Assembly: GCA_947474645.1 (NCBI GenBank)
Contig: CANJJD010000011.1
Coordinates: 1-64,000 of the forward strand
DNA length: 64,000 nucleotides
DNA from: Alphaproteobacteria bacterium
GTDB taxonomy: Bacteria > Pseudomonadota > Alphaproteobacteria > Micropepsales > Micropepsaceae
Direction: 5' to 3'
The notes below the pieces were generated by a model. The model made no database searches. It was not told the origin of the DNA and worked only from the letters and a program-made list of their open reading frames with translations. Positions 1 to 8,197 of this stretch are shown in pieces. The stretch's first letter is position 1, and each line of letters opens with the position of its first letter. The translations under genes were made by a program, and so were the position numbers.

Positions 1-82
1 CACCCTTGCCCTGAGAGATCAAAACTTCAATCTGGCGTAGCAAAATCACTATCTGCTCCGCGCTAAAACACTTCTTCGGCAT
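1..82 (-). CDS. IS3-family transposase OrfA, N-terminal fragment (cut by window edge)
   Basis: Reading leftwards from the ATG at 82 gives a peptide starting MPKKCFSAEQIVILLRQIEV, followed by a Gln-Gly-Lys run. This is the characteristic opening of the small HTH protein (OrfA) of many IS3-family elements, where it begins the helix-turn-helix that binds the terminal repeats. An AAAGGA-type ribosome site lies just upstream of the ATG. Only 27 codons are visible. Whether the transposase is intact, and whether OrfB and the frameshift site follow, cannot be seen. Confidence 0.75.
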   Translation of the reverse strand, partial: MPKKCFSAEQIVILLRQIEVLISQGKG

Positions 83-128
83 AACTAAGGTCCTTTCCAA
101 GTCAGTTTCTCTCAAACCGCTTGGTACA
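1..128 (-). mobile_element. End of an IS3-family-like insertion sequence, cut by the window edge
   Basis: The leftmost bases hold the start of a transposase on the minus strand. It is preceded by a short leader that ends in TGTACC when read from the minus strand, so the element terminus is placed at about 128. TG...CA ends are typical of IS3-type elements. The rest of the element lies outside the window, so neither the other inverted repeat nor the target duplication can be checked. The insertion abuts an aldehyde dehydrogenase fragment that begins mid-gene immediately afterwards, which is why 128 is read as the junction. The family assignment rests on the transposase N-terminus only. Confidence 0.7.
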
Positions 129-456
129 AAAAGACCCGGTCAGGTCACCCCATGATGCAGTGGTGGCGCGGGAGGAATTTTTCGGCCCGGTGGCGCTGAT
201 CTTCCCGTTCAGGACCGAGGAAGAAGCCGTGCGGCTGGCCAATGATACTGAGTATGGCCTGGCGGCAACGGTGTTCAGCAAGGATGTGGCGCGGGCGCAC
301 AGGGTGGCGGCGCAGATCGAATGCGGCGCGGTGTTCATCAATGACTTTGTGCGCTCGGACCCGCGGGCGCCGTTTGGCGGCATGAAGGGCTCCGGCGTTG
401 GCCGCGAGCTGGGTGCGCTGGGCGCGCGCGAACTCACCAATGCCAAGCTTGTCTAG
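129..456 (+). pseudogene. 3' remnant of a succinate-semialdehyde-type aldehyde dehydrogenase, interrupted by the IS
   Basis: About 109 codons stay open into the IS end and finish at TAG 454-456. They encode the C-terminal part of an aldehyde dehydrogenase. A REEFFGPVALIF stretch is followed by the ANDTEYGLAA segment and the terminal FGGMKGSGVGRELG motif, whose RELTNAKLV ending resembles succinate-semialdehyde dehydrogenases of the Sad/GabD type. The Rossmann domain, the catalytic Cys and the catalytic Glu are all absent. No start codon with a ribosome site exists, so the fragment is almost certainly non-functional. Whether the 5' half survives on the other side of the IS cannot be seen. Confidence 0.8.
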
Positions 457-474
457 GAAGGAAGCTAGGCGCTT

Positions 475-1206
475 CTAGAGCTTCTCCAGCCCCGTGCTTT
501 TCCACACCGCCTGCGCTTCGGGCCGGGTGATATAAGCCAGAAAAGCGGCGGCTTCCTCAGCTTGCGTCGCATAGCCGGTTACCGCGGCGGTATAGTCGAA
601 GTGCATTTCCACTTCCTTGGGCATCAGGCCCGCCACTTCCACGCCGGGCACGGTGACTTCTTCCGAAGTGGGCCCCAGCGCATACTGGACGCCGTCGCGG
701 GCGATGGCCTGGCCGGGTGTGCCGGCGGTGGGCACCGTCTTGACGCCGGCGAAATCGGGACGCGCCAAAAGCTCCGCCACCATCTTTCCCGCGGCGCTGC
801 CGCGCGCCGGATCGGTGAAGCCCACACCGCTGCCGGCTTTCAGCACGGCGATGAATTTCGGCAAGGTCGAGATATCGGGATGGGGAGCGCCGGCCGCAAC
901 CGCCAGACCGAAATTGGCGCGGCCGATGGGCGTGAAGGGACCGGGTTTGAGGTTGGCCGCCACGTCCGTCAGTTCGGGCAGGGGCAGCAGCACCAGGTCG
1001 CCCGGCACCTTGTTCTTCACATTGTCATGCGCCCTGGTGACGGTGCCGCCGACGATGGTGACCTTCTTGCCGGTTTCGGCGGTCCAGGCCGGTCCAAGCT
1101 TTTGCAGGCCCGGATTGGTGCCGCCCGAGGTGAAGACGGTGATATCGGCCTGTGCGGTCGAGGCAGTCACCAGCAATAAAGCTGCGGCAAGCGCGGTCTT
1201 GGACAT
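475..1206 (-). CDS. ModA-like periplasmic substrate-binding protein
   Basis: This is a 243-residue secreted protein with a clear signal peptide (residues 1-20, ending TASTAQA). It resembles the substrate-binding proteins of molybdate/tungstate-type ABC importers: DITVFTSGG opening, a GFTDPARGSAAGKMVAELL segment and a C-terminal AAFLAYITRPEAQAVW helix typical of ModA-like proteins. An AAGGA ribosome site 8 nt before the ATG at 1206 supports this start over upstream in-frame codons. No ABC permease or ATPase is adjacent, so it is an orphan binding protein here and molybdate specificity is unproven. It lies 80 bp downstream of the VOC gene on the same strand and may be co-transcribed with it. 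Confidence 0.7.
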   Translation of the reverse strand: MSKTALAAALLLVTASTAQADITVFTSGGTNPGLQKLGPAWTAETGKKVTIVGGTVTRAHDNVKNKVPGDLVLLPLPELTDVAANLKPGPFTPIGRANFGLAVAAGAPHPDISTLPKFIAVLKAGSGVGFTDPARGSAAGKMVAELLARPDFAGVKTVPTAGTPGQAIARDGVQYALGPTSEEVTVPGVEVAGLMPKEVEMHFDYTAAVTGYATQAEEAAAFLAYITRPEAQAVWKSTGLEKL

Positions 1207-1286
1207 CGCTGTTATCCTTCTTCCCTGGCCAGCCGCGATACTGCCTGAAAACCAAGGCGTTTTCGCGCAAAATGTTGAGCCCGGGC

Positions 1287-2381
1287 TTAGGGCGCCGGAT
1301 ATTTGCGCAGGGCCCTGGGCTTGTCGGCCATGGCGCCGACCAGCCTTTTGTCGCGTGTCACCCAACTGATCTGCAGGGCGAAGCCGGCCGGCGTGTCGGT
1401 GTGATAGCTCTGATAGGCAGCCTGGTAGATGTCGTCGGGCACGCTTTTATTGTCCGGCCCAATATGGGCGGTGGCGGTGTCGGTGGCGGCGTGGAGGCCG
1501 CGTGCTTCCAATGCGGCGCGCACATTCTCCACGTCCCAGGGCGCGATGCCATACGAGATGTGATCAATGGTCGGCGCTTGGGCCGGTGGCTGCTTGGTCA
1601 GAAAAGGATTGGCGCCGCGAACCAGCACGTCGCCCACGTCCCCCGCCAGCATTTCGACCTGGGTACCTTCGTCAAAGGCGCGCTCCCAGCCCAGCAGGTT
1701 CGCGTAGAAAGAAGTGCTGCGCTTGTAGTTGTTGCCGCGATAGGAGAAGTGATCGAACCACACGGTTTTCCAGCCCGTCGGTGCAAAGGGCAGGGCGAGC
1801 GGCTTGGCCGTCGGCGCTTTCCGGCGCGCGGCGAACAGGCCCTTGTCGTTGCAGATCTGCAGCGGCCAACCATCCGGGTCTTTCACCCAGAAACTCTGGA
1901 ACGCGCCCTTGTTGTCCGCCACCGGCGTCATGCCGCGTTGTTGCAACGCCGCCGCAACGGCCTTGGCATCCCATTTGTCGATCACCCAGCCGAAGCTGCG
2001 GATGGCGGCGCGCGGCGTACCCGCAGCGAAGCTTTCCACCGGCGCGGCGCGGAAGATGCAGCTTCCGATATCGCCGATATCCATGACGGCCTGTTTTCCG
2101 TCATCTTCGCGCAAGGTCCAACCCAGCAGGGCGGCATAGAAGGCCGCTTCCTTCCGGTAATCCACCACGTCCATGGTGACCTGCTCCAGGCCCAGGGTTT
2201 TCCAGCCGGTGGCGGCAAACAGTTCCGGGATCGCCATCGTCGCCTCTGGCATGGTCAGCGGGCATTTGGGCTGGCCGTAGCCGTCGCGGCAGCCGCCGCT
2301 TTGCGCCCAGGCGCTGCCACTCAGCCCGGCGGCGCCCAGGCTGCCCAGCATTTTTCGGCGCGATAACATCTTGTTGCGCAA
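1287..2381 (-). CDS. Exported two-domain VOC (glyoxalase/dioxygenase superfamily) protein
   Basis: The 364-residue protein opens with a Tat-like signal (SRRKMLG followed by a small hydrophobic stretch ending SAWA). Two tandem VOC-type modules follow: the first has FYAALLGWTL, the second has STSFYANLLGWERAF, each followed by a beta-rich stretch. VOC proteins use paired beta-alpha-beta-beta-beta units to bind a metal and small substrates, but the substrate cannot be predicted here. The TTG at 2381 is preceded by GGAGGGG (minus strand, 2385-2391) at good spacing. The ATG at 2369 is the alternative start and places the Arg-Arg motif nearer the N-terminus. It is divergent from ggt. Confidence 0.65.
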   Translation of the reverse strand: MRNKMLSRRKMLGSLGAAGLSGSAWAQSGGCRDGYGQPKCPLTMPEATMAIPELFAATGWKTLGLEQVTMDVVDYRKEAAFYAALLGWTLREDDGKQAVMDIGDIGSCIFRAAPVESFAAGTPRAAIRSFGWVIDKWDAKAVAAALQQRGMTPVADNKGAFQSFWVKDPDGWPLQICNDKGLFAARRKAPTAKPLALPFAPTGWKTVWFDHFSYRGNNYKRSTSFYANLLGWERAFDEGTQVEMLAGDVGDVLVRGANPFLTKQPPAQAPTIDHISYGIAPWDVENVRAALEARGLHAATDTATAHIGPDNKSVPDDIYQAAYQSYHTDTPAGFALQISWVTRDKRLVGAMADKPRALRKYPAP

Positions 2382-2465
2382 CGGCCCCTCCGCTTTGAGG
2401 GACTAGCATATACGACAGGGCGCCCCGGCGGTATAAAGGCGGGGTCAAACACGCTGGGGTTGGCC
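2382..2465. promoter_or_regulatory. Divergent intergenic region between the VOC gene and ggt
   Basis: This 84-bp spacer must carry both divergent promoters. On the minus strand it holds GGAGGGG (2385-2391), ideally spaced for a TTG start at 2381. On the plus strand, TATAAA at 2432-2437 is a plausible -10-like box. A GGGG run (2456-2459) lies 6 nt before the ATG at 2466 and favours that ATG over the in-frame TTG at 2460. No convincing -35 was found. Confidence 0.4.
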
Positions 2466-4364
2466 ATGAAAAAACATCACCGCATCGGTCTTTTCGCATT
2501 GGGCCTTGTTGCTTCTGGCTTGGCCCTGTCGGCGGCGAGCGCGCAACTGGCGACTTCCACCTGCAATTCCGGCGCTGCCAATCCGCCGGCCTGCAAGGCG
2601 TTTCATGGCGACCGGGCAGATGGCTGGCCGATCCAGGGCCGCTCCGAAGTGATGGGCCGCAACGGTATCGTCGCCACCAGCCAGCCCTTGGCGGCGCAAG
2701 CGGGGCTGGAAATCATGCGCAAGGGCGGCAATGCGGTGGATGCGGCGGTGGCCGCGGCCGCGGTGCTCAACCTGATCGAGCCGATGAATGTCGGTATGGG
2801 CGGCGATCTGTTCGCCATCATCTACACCGCCAAGGACCGCAAGCTGCATGTGCTGAATGCCAGCGGCAAGGCGCCCAGCGGCGCAACCATCGCCTTTCTG
2901 AATTCCAAGGGTTATCGCGTCGACCCGGCCAACTGGGGCCCGGGATCGGGCATGGTCCAGCGCGGTATCCTGGCGGCCACCGTGCCCGGCTCGGTATGGG
3001 GCTGGAGTGAAGTTCTGGAAAAATACGGCACCCGCACTTTCAAGGAAGTGCTGGAGCCCGCCGCCACCTATGCGTCCCAGGGCGTGCCGCTGACCGAACG
3101 CGCGGCGTTCGACTGGCACCTGCCCAATGCGCTGGGCCCGGTGGCGTCCGATCCCAGCCGTTGCTGCACGGCGCTGGATCCCGATTCCGTCCGCGCCTGG
3201 TACATCAACGGCAAGCAGCCGGTGGCCGGACAGATTTTCCGCAATCCGGACCTGGCCAAGGCCTTCCGGCTGCTGCAGGCGCAGGGACGCGACGCGTTCT
3301 ATAAAGGTGACATCGCCAAGGCCATTGTCGCCAAGGAAAAGGCGCTGGGCGGCACCATGACCATGCAGGACCTGGCCGACTACAAAGGCGAGTGGGTCGA
3401 GCCGGTATTGAGCAGCTATAAGGGCTTTACGCTCGCCGAACTCCCGCCACCAAGCCAGGGCTTCGCCGCCAACGAGATGCTGAGCATCCTGGCCGCCTGC
3501 ACCGCCAAGGTTTATCCGGGCCAGACCCTGGCCTCGCTGGGTCCGACAGACGCGCGCTACTGGCACATGGCGGTGGAAGCCAAGAAGCTGGCCTATCGCG
3601 ATCTGATCGCCGTCAATGCCGATCCCAATTTCACGCCGGGCTTGAAGGACAAGGTCAAGATGCTGACCTCGGCGAAGCATGCCCAGACTCTGTGCGACAA
3701 GATCGATCCGGCCCGGGCCTCTTCCACCGCGCCGGGCCAGGCCGACGGCGCCGGCGACACCATCGTGCTGACCACCGCCGACCGCTGGGGCAACATGGTG
3801 TCCTGGGTCAACAGCAACTTCTCGGGCTTCGGTTCCGGCGTCACCGTGCCGGGCTATGGTTTCCTGCTGCACAATCGCGGCGGGTTGTTCAGCCTGGATG
3901 CCAAAAGCCCCAACGCCATCGCTCCGCACAAACGTCCGTTCAACACCTTGGCGGCGGCGTTCCTGATGCAGGGCAACGGCACCGCGGGCCAGTTGATGGC
4001 GTTCCAGTTGATGGGCGGCGACATGCAGTCCCAGGGTCATGCCCAGATGGTGGTGAACATGGTGGATCTGGGGGCGAACCTTCAGGCCTCTACCGACATG
4101 GCGCGTTTCCGCCATGTCCAGGTCGGCAACGAACTGTTCCTGGAATCCCAGCTCTATAACAGCGTCGGGCCGAAGCTGCGCGCCATGGGACACAAGGTGA
4201 GCCTGGCCAACGGGGCGGTGATGGGCGGCTTCCAGGCCATCCTGTTCACGCCCGATGCCCGGGAGGCCAAGCCCAATCCGTCACCCACCTCGCAGCAGCC
4301 GGTCAACGGCATGTACCGGGCCGGCTCGGATCATCGCAAGGATGGCCAGGCAACGGCCTGGTAA
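2466..4364 (+). CDS. ggt: Gamma-glutamyltranspeptidase (secreted)
   Basis: This 632-residue protein belongs to the Ntn-hydrolase gamma-glutamyltransferase family, which cleaves or transfers gamma-glutamyl groups from glutathione and related peptides in the periplasm. A signal peptide (about residues 1-27, ending ALSAASAQ) is followed by the large-subunit markers GGNAVDAAVAAAAVLNLIEP and NVGMGGDLFA. The expected autocatalytic Thr aligns with Thr432 in GDTIVLTTAD, upstream of a GN and a GSGVTVPGYGFLLHN block. The canonical TTHYS-like sequence after the nucleophile is replaced by TIVLTT. The gene abuts the convergent peptide transporter without any spacer, and the neighbourhood suggests peptide scavenging. 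Confidence 0.88.
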   Translation: MKKHHRIGLFALGLVASGLALSAASAQLATSTCNSGAANPPACKAFHGDRADGWPIQGRSEVMGRNGIVATSQPLAAQAGLEIMRKGGNAVDAAVAAAAVLNLIEPMNVGMGGDLFAIIYTAKDRKLHVLNASGKAPSGATIAFLNSKGYRVDPANWGPGSGMVQRGILAATVPGSVWGWSEVLEKYGTRTFKEVLEPAATYASQGVPLTERAAFDWHLPNALGPVASDPSRCCTALDPDSVRAWYINGKQPVAGQIFRNPDLAKAFRLLQAQGRDAFYKGDIAKAIVAKEKALGGTMTMQDLADYKGEWVEPVLSSYKGFTLAELPPPSQGFAANEMLSILAACTAKVYPGQTLASLGPTDARYWHMAVEAKKLAYRDLIAVNADPNFTPGLKDKVKMLTSAKHAQTLCDKIDPARASSTAPGQADGAGDTIVLTTADRWGNMVSWVNSNFSGFGSGVTVPGYGFLLHNRGGLFSLDAKSPNAIAPHKRPFNTLAAAFLMQGNGTAGQLMAFQLMGGDMQSQGHAQMVVNMVDLGANLQASTDMARFRHVQVGNELFLESQLYNSVGPKLRAMGHKVSLANGAVMGGFQAILFTPDAREAKPNPSPTSQQPVNGMYRAGSDHRKDGQATAW

Positions 4365-5678
4365 TCAGGCCAGCTTGCGGCGGATTGTTGGTTCCAGCGC
4401 GAACAGTGCTGCGGCGCTGAGCGTGCCGCCGCATGCCAGCACCCAGAAGATCCACCAGCTTGGCGAATCCGCCAGGGTGCCGCCCAGCCAGCCGGCGCAC
4501 AGGCTGCCAAAGCCCATGGTGAAAACCCAAAGCCCCATCAACAGGCCGATGACTTGCGGTGGCGCGCGCTGGCTGATCTCGGCGAGGCCGACAGGGAAGA
4601 CGCACAATTCTGCCAGGGTAATGATCACGTAGAAAGCGACGATCCAGATGGGCGCCACCGGTGCGCCCGCGCTGTTCAGGTCCACCGCCACCATCAGCAC
4701 ATAGGACAAGACCATCAGCACCGTGCCGGTAAGGATCTTGGTGATGATCGGCAGGCGGCGGGCAGTCAGGTCATGCCGGGCCCAGAATTTGGACATAAAG
4801 GGCCCGCCCAAAATGATGATCAGGGGATTGAGCGACAGGAACCAGGTGGTGGGGATGTCGAAGCCCAGCAGGCTCTTGTCTACCCGGTCGCGGACATACA
4901 GGTTCATCACGCCGCCATAGGTCTGCTGGCCGATCATGTAGATTGACGCGAAGAGTGCCATGATCAAGATCAGGCGCACACCTGGATCGCGCCACACCGA
5001 GGCTTCGATGCCGCCGACAGGTTTGGGCAAAGGTTTGACGAAACGCGGAAAGCGGCCTTTGGAAAACCACAGGAACACGGCCAACCCAATCATCATGCCG
5101 ATGCCAGCGGCGAGAAATCCGTAAGCCCAGCCGGCGCGCTCGCCCAAGGTGCCGGCGCCATACGGCGCGGCAAAGGCGCCAAGATTGATGCCCATATAGA
5201 AAAGCATGAAGCCGTGCTTGCGGCGGTTGTCGTCTGGCGCGAAAAGCTGGCCGAGCAGCGCGCCGGCATTGGACTTGAACATGCCCGCGCCGATGATCAT
5301 CACCCCAAGGCCGCAATAGAGCAGAAGAAACTGAAGACCCGCGTCATGCGCGGCGGCCGTTCCTGCCGCGGCCAAAAAGAAGTTCGCTCCCGCCAGGCCC
5401 AGGCAGCCGATTACCACTGCGCGATAGGGCCCCGTGAGCCGGTCGGCGATCCAGCCGCCCAGCAGCGGCGCCATGAACATCATGCCGACGGTGATGCCGA
5501 ATAGCTTGAGGGTGAGACCCTTCTCCATCCCCAGCCCACCGCTGGCCGGATCGGCGGCCATGAACAGGGTGACCAGTCCGATAAAGCCGTAATAGGAGAA
5601 GCGCTCCCAGAATTCGGTGGCCGCGATCAGCATCACGCCGCGGGGCTGGTCGAAGAATTTGGTGGCTGTTCCGGTCAT
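4365..5678 (-). CDS. POT/PTR-family proton-dependent oligopeptide transporter
   Basis: A 437-residue polytopic membrane protein of the proton-coupled di/tripeptide transporter family. The diagnostic ExxER motif in helix 1 is present (E22, E25, R26 in EFWERFSYYG). GGWIADRLTGPYR follows, then a MIIGAGMFKSNAGALLGQLF segment and many hydrophobic helices. The ATG at 5678 sits right before this motif; longer in-frame extensions encode a non-membrane Arg/Pro-rich stretch and are unlikely. It probably imports peptides released by the neighbouring secreted enzymes (gamma-glutamyltranspeptidase, penicillin-acylase-type amidase). It is divergent from the acylase gene and convergent with ggt at zero spacing. 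Confidence 0.87.
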   Translation of the reverse strand: MTGTATKFFDQPRGVMLIAATEFWERFSYYGFIGLVTLFMAADPASGGLGMEKGLTLKLFGITVGMMFMAPLLGGWIADRLTGPYRAVVIGCLGLAGANFFLAAAGTAAAHDAGLQFLLLYCGLGVMIIGAGMFKSNAGALLGQLFAPDDNRRKHGFMLFYMGINLGAFAAPYGAGTLGERAGWAYGFLAAGIGMMIGLAVFLWFSKGRFPRFVKPLPKPVGGIEASVWRDPGVRLILIMALFASIYMIGQQTYGGVMNLYVRDRVDKSLLGFDIPTTWFLSLNPLIIILGGPFMSKFWARHDLTARRLPIITKILTGTVLMVLSYVLMVAVDLNSAGAPVAPIWIVAFYVIITLAELCVFPVGLAEISQRAPPQVIGLLMGLWVFTMGFGSLCAGWLGGTLADSPSWWIFWVLACGGTLSAAALFALEPTIRRKLA

Positions 5679-5785
5679 GGCTTGTCCCCGACGGCGGATT
5701 TTTCCGCCTGCCACAGGCTGACCGCCCTTCAATGTCGCTGGCAAGTGTTTATTGTCGTCCCGGGGATAAAGACAGGGGTCCACCC
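5679..5785. promoter_or_regulatory. Divergent intergenic region between the POT transporter and the acylase gene
   Basis: A 107-bp spacer between two divergent starts. GATAAA at 5765-5770 followed by AGGGG gives a short-leader arrangement like those seen before several other plus-strand genes here. No clear -35 or operator palindrome was seen. Confidence 0.3.
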
Positions 5786-8197
5786 ATGCGCATGATGATC
5801 TGCGGTATTGCCGCGATGCTGCTTTTGCCGCTGGCGGCGCAGGCGGCACCCTCCCAGACTCTGGCCATGCCCGGCCTCAGCCAGCCGGTGGAGATTGTCC
5901 AGGACCGCTGGGGCATCTCGCATATTTACGCCAAGACCGAAAACGACCTGTTCTTCGCGCAAGGCTACAACGCCGCCCGTGACCGGTTGTTCGAGCTGGA
6001 AATGTGGCGGCGCCAGGCCACCGGCACCGTCTCCGAAATCCTGGGACCCAGCGAGCTGAAGCGCGATATCGGCAACCGGCTGTTCCAGTATCGCGGCGAC
6101 ATGAAGCAGGAGCTGAACTGGTACCATCCCAACAGCCAGGCGATCATCGAAGCCTTCGCCAATGGCGTGAATGCCTTCATCGCCCAGACCGAGCGCGATC
6201 CGGGCCTGCTGACGCCGGAATTCAAGATGCTGGGGGTCAAGCCCGGCAGGTGGACCCCCGCCATCGTGGTCTCGCGCTTTAACGGCCTGGCGCGCAACCT
6301 GGACGATGAGATGAACACCGCCTTGTCGGTGCGCGCTCTGGGTGCCGACAAGGTGCGGTCCCTGGCCAGCTACCAGCCGGCCAATCCCAAGATCGAGATA
6401 GATCCGGCGATCGATGCTTCGCTGCTGTCCAAGACCATCCTGGCCTATTACAACGCCATGCGCACGCCGCTGCGCTTCCAGCCCGAACAGGTGCTGGCGG
6501 AATATCGCCGGGCCAAGACGGCGTCGGCAGCCAGCGCGGTGCAGGTCGCCGATCTGGCGCCCACGCAAGCCGAACTGGCCGACCGCCGCGCCGACATGGG
6601 CAGCAACAACTGGGTGGTGAGTGGACGGCTGAGCGAAAGCGGTCTGCCGCTGGTGGTGGGCGATCCCCACCGGGTGCAGCAGATTCCGTCGCTGCGTTAT
6701 TTGGTGCACCTCAACGCGCCGGGCTGGAATGTGATCGGCGCCGGCGAGCCGTCGATTCCCGGCGTGTCCTACGGCCATAATGACTATGGCGGCTGGGGCT
6801 ACACCATCTTTGGCACCGACACCGAAGACCTTTATGTCTATGACATCAATCCGGCCAACCCGCTGCAATACAAGTATGGCAATGGCTGGGAAACCATGAA
6901 GGTGGTGCACGAAAGCATTCCGGTCAAAGGCCGGGCGCCCGAAGAAGTGGATTTGAAATTCACCCGCCACGGGCCGGTGCTGTTCGAGGACAAGGAACAT
7001 CACAAGGCCTATGCCGCGCGTGCCGCCTGGCTGGAGCCGGGCGGATCGCCCTACCTGGGCACCTTGCGGGTGGACCAGGCGCAGAACTGGAGCCAGTTCG
7101 CTGAAGCCATCAGCCATGCCCGCACGCCGGCGCTCAATTTCATCTGGGGCGATAAGAACGGCGATATCGGCTACAACGCCGCCACCATCGCGCCGCGGCG
7201 GATGAATTTCAGCGGCCTGGTTCCGGTGCCCGGCGATGGCCGCTATGAATGGAATGGCTTCCTGCCGATCAAGGACATGCCGCATGTGCTGAACCCGGAC
7301 AAGGGTTTCTACAACACTTCCAATGAGTGGCAGGTGCCCAAGGGCTTTCCCCACATGGAAGCGATCCATTTCATCTGGGCCGATGCTTATCGTGGCCGGG
7401 CGGTGGCGGAATCGCTGGGCGGGGGGAAGAAATTCTCCGTCGCCGACATGACAAACCTGCAGAACTACAATCTTTCCATCCCGGCGCGCAGCATCGTGCC
7501 CATGCTGCGCGACATCACCATCAGCGATCCGGTGGCGCGCAAAGCCGCCAGCAAGCTGCTGCACTGGGATTTCGTGCTGGACAAGGATTCGGTGGAAGCC
7601 GGCATCTATGGAATGTTCCAGCGGCGCGTGATGGAAAATGTGAAGAACACCATCGTGCCGGCTGCGGCGCGCGACACGCTGACCCCGCCCATGACGCGGA
7701 TCGTCGCGTCCCTGGCGGCGCCGGATGGCAGCTATGGCAGCGATCCGGTCGCGGGGCGCAATGCGGTGCTGGTGAAAAGCCTGGAACAGGCCTGCGCCGA
7801 CCTGAACGGGCGGCTGGGCGCCGACATGGAGAAATGGACGCTTGGCGCCTATCACTATGCCCGGATCATCCATCCCATGGCAGGGGCGCTCAGGCCCGAC
7901 CTGGCGGACAAGTTCGATGTCGGCCATTTTCCGCGCGGCGGCGACAACTACACCATCACCGCCACCGGCAACACCGACAACCAGGGCGCGGGCGCGTCGT
8001 TCAAGATCGTCACGGACGTCAATGACTGGGACGCGTCGGTGGGCCAGAACAATCCGGGCCAGTCGGGCGACGTCAATGATCCGCATTACCGGGACCTGTA
8101 CGAACTATGGGCGCGGGGGAAATACTTCCCCATTTTCTTCTCGCGGCCGAAGGTAGACTCGGTGACGGAAAAGACCATCCTGTTGACGCCGCAGTGA
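5786..8197 (+). CDS. Penicillin-acylase-family N-terminal nucleophile amidohydrolase
   Basis: An 803-residue secreted protein of the penicillin/cephalosporin/AHL acylase family of self-processing Ntn-hydrolases that hydrolyse amide bonds. The signal peptide covers about residues 1-18 (ending LAAQAAP). The alpha chain carries VEIVQDRWGISHIYAKTEND. The precursor is expected to be cut before Ser273 in MGSNNWVVSG, which becomes the beta-chain nucleophile, followed by DPHRVQQIPS. The ATG at 5786 places the signal peptide at the N-terminus; upstream in-frame codons add charged residues. Its substrate could be a beta-lactam, an acyl-homoserine lactone or an N-acyl amino acid. It overlaps the next gene by 4 nt (GTGA), implying translational coupling. 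Confidence 0.88.
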   Translation: MRMMICGIAAMLLLPLAAQAAPSQTLAMPGLSQPVEIVQDRWGISHIYAKTENDLFFAQGYNAARDRLFELEMWRRQATGTVSEILGPSELKRDIGNRLFQYRGDMKQELNWYHPNSQAIIEAFANGVNAFIAQTERDPGLLTPEFKMLGVKPGRWTPAIVVSRFNGLARNLDDEMNTALSVRALGADKVRSLASYQPANPKIEIDPAIDASLLSKTILAYYNAMRTPLRFQPEQVLAEYRRAKTASAASAVQVADLAPTQAELADRRADMGSNNWVVSGRLSESGLPLVVGDPHRVQQIPSLRYLVHLNAPGWNVIGAGEPSIPGVSYGHNDYGGWGYTIFGTDTEDLYVYDINPANPLQYKYGNGWETMKVVHESIPVKGRAPEEVDLKFTRHGPVLFEDKEHHKAYAARAAWLEPGGSPYLGTLRVDQAQNWSQFAEAISHARTPALNFIWGDKNGDIGYNAATIAPRRMNFSGLVPVPGDGRYEWNGFLPIKDMPHVLNPDKGFYNTSNEWQVPKGFPHMEAIHFIWADAYRGRAVAESLGGGKKFSVADMTNLQNYNLSIPARSIVPMLRDITISDPVARKAASKLLHWDFVLDKDSVEAGIYGMFQRRVMENVKNTIVPAAARDTLTPPMTRIVASLAAPDGSYGSDPVAGRNAVLVKSLEQACADLNGRLGADMEKWTLGAYHYARIIHPMAGALRPDLADKFDVGHFPRGGDNYTITATGNTDNQGAGASFKIVTDVNDWDASVGQNNPGQSGDVNDPHYRDLYELWARGKYFPIFFSRPKVDSVTEKTILLTPQ

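Noticed and set aside
2445-4193. Long open frame opposite ggt, minus strand
   Set aside because: It is antisense to a well-supported gene, has an Arg/His/Gly-rich composition and no family motif; typical GC-rich shadow.
5729-8086. 785-residue open frame opposite the acylase gene
   Set aside because: Same shadow character as other antisense frames; the acylase motifs on the plus strand are decisive.
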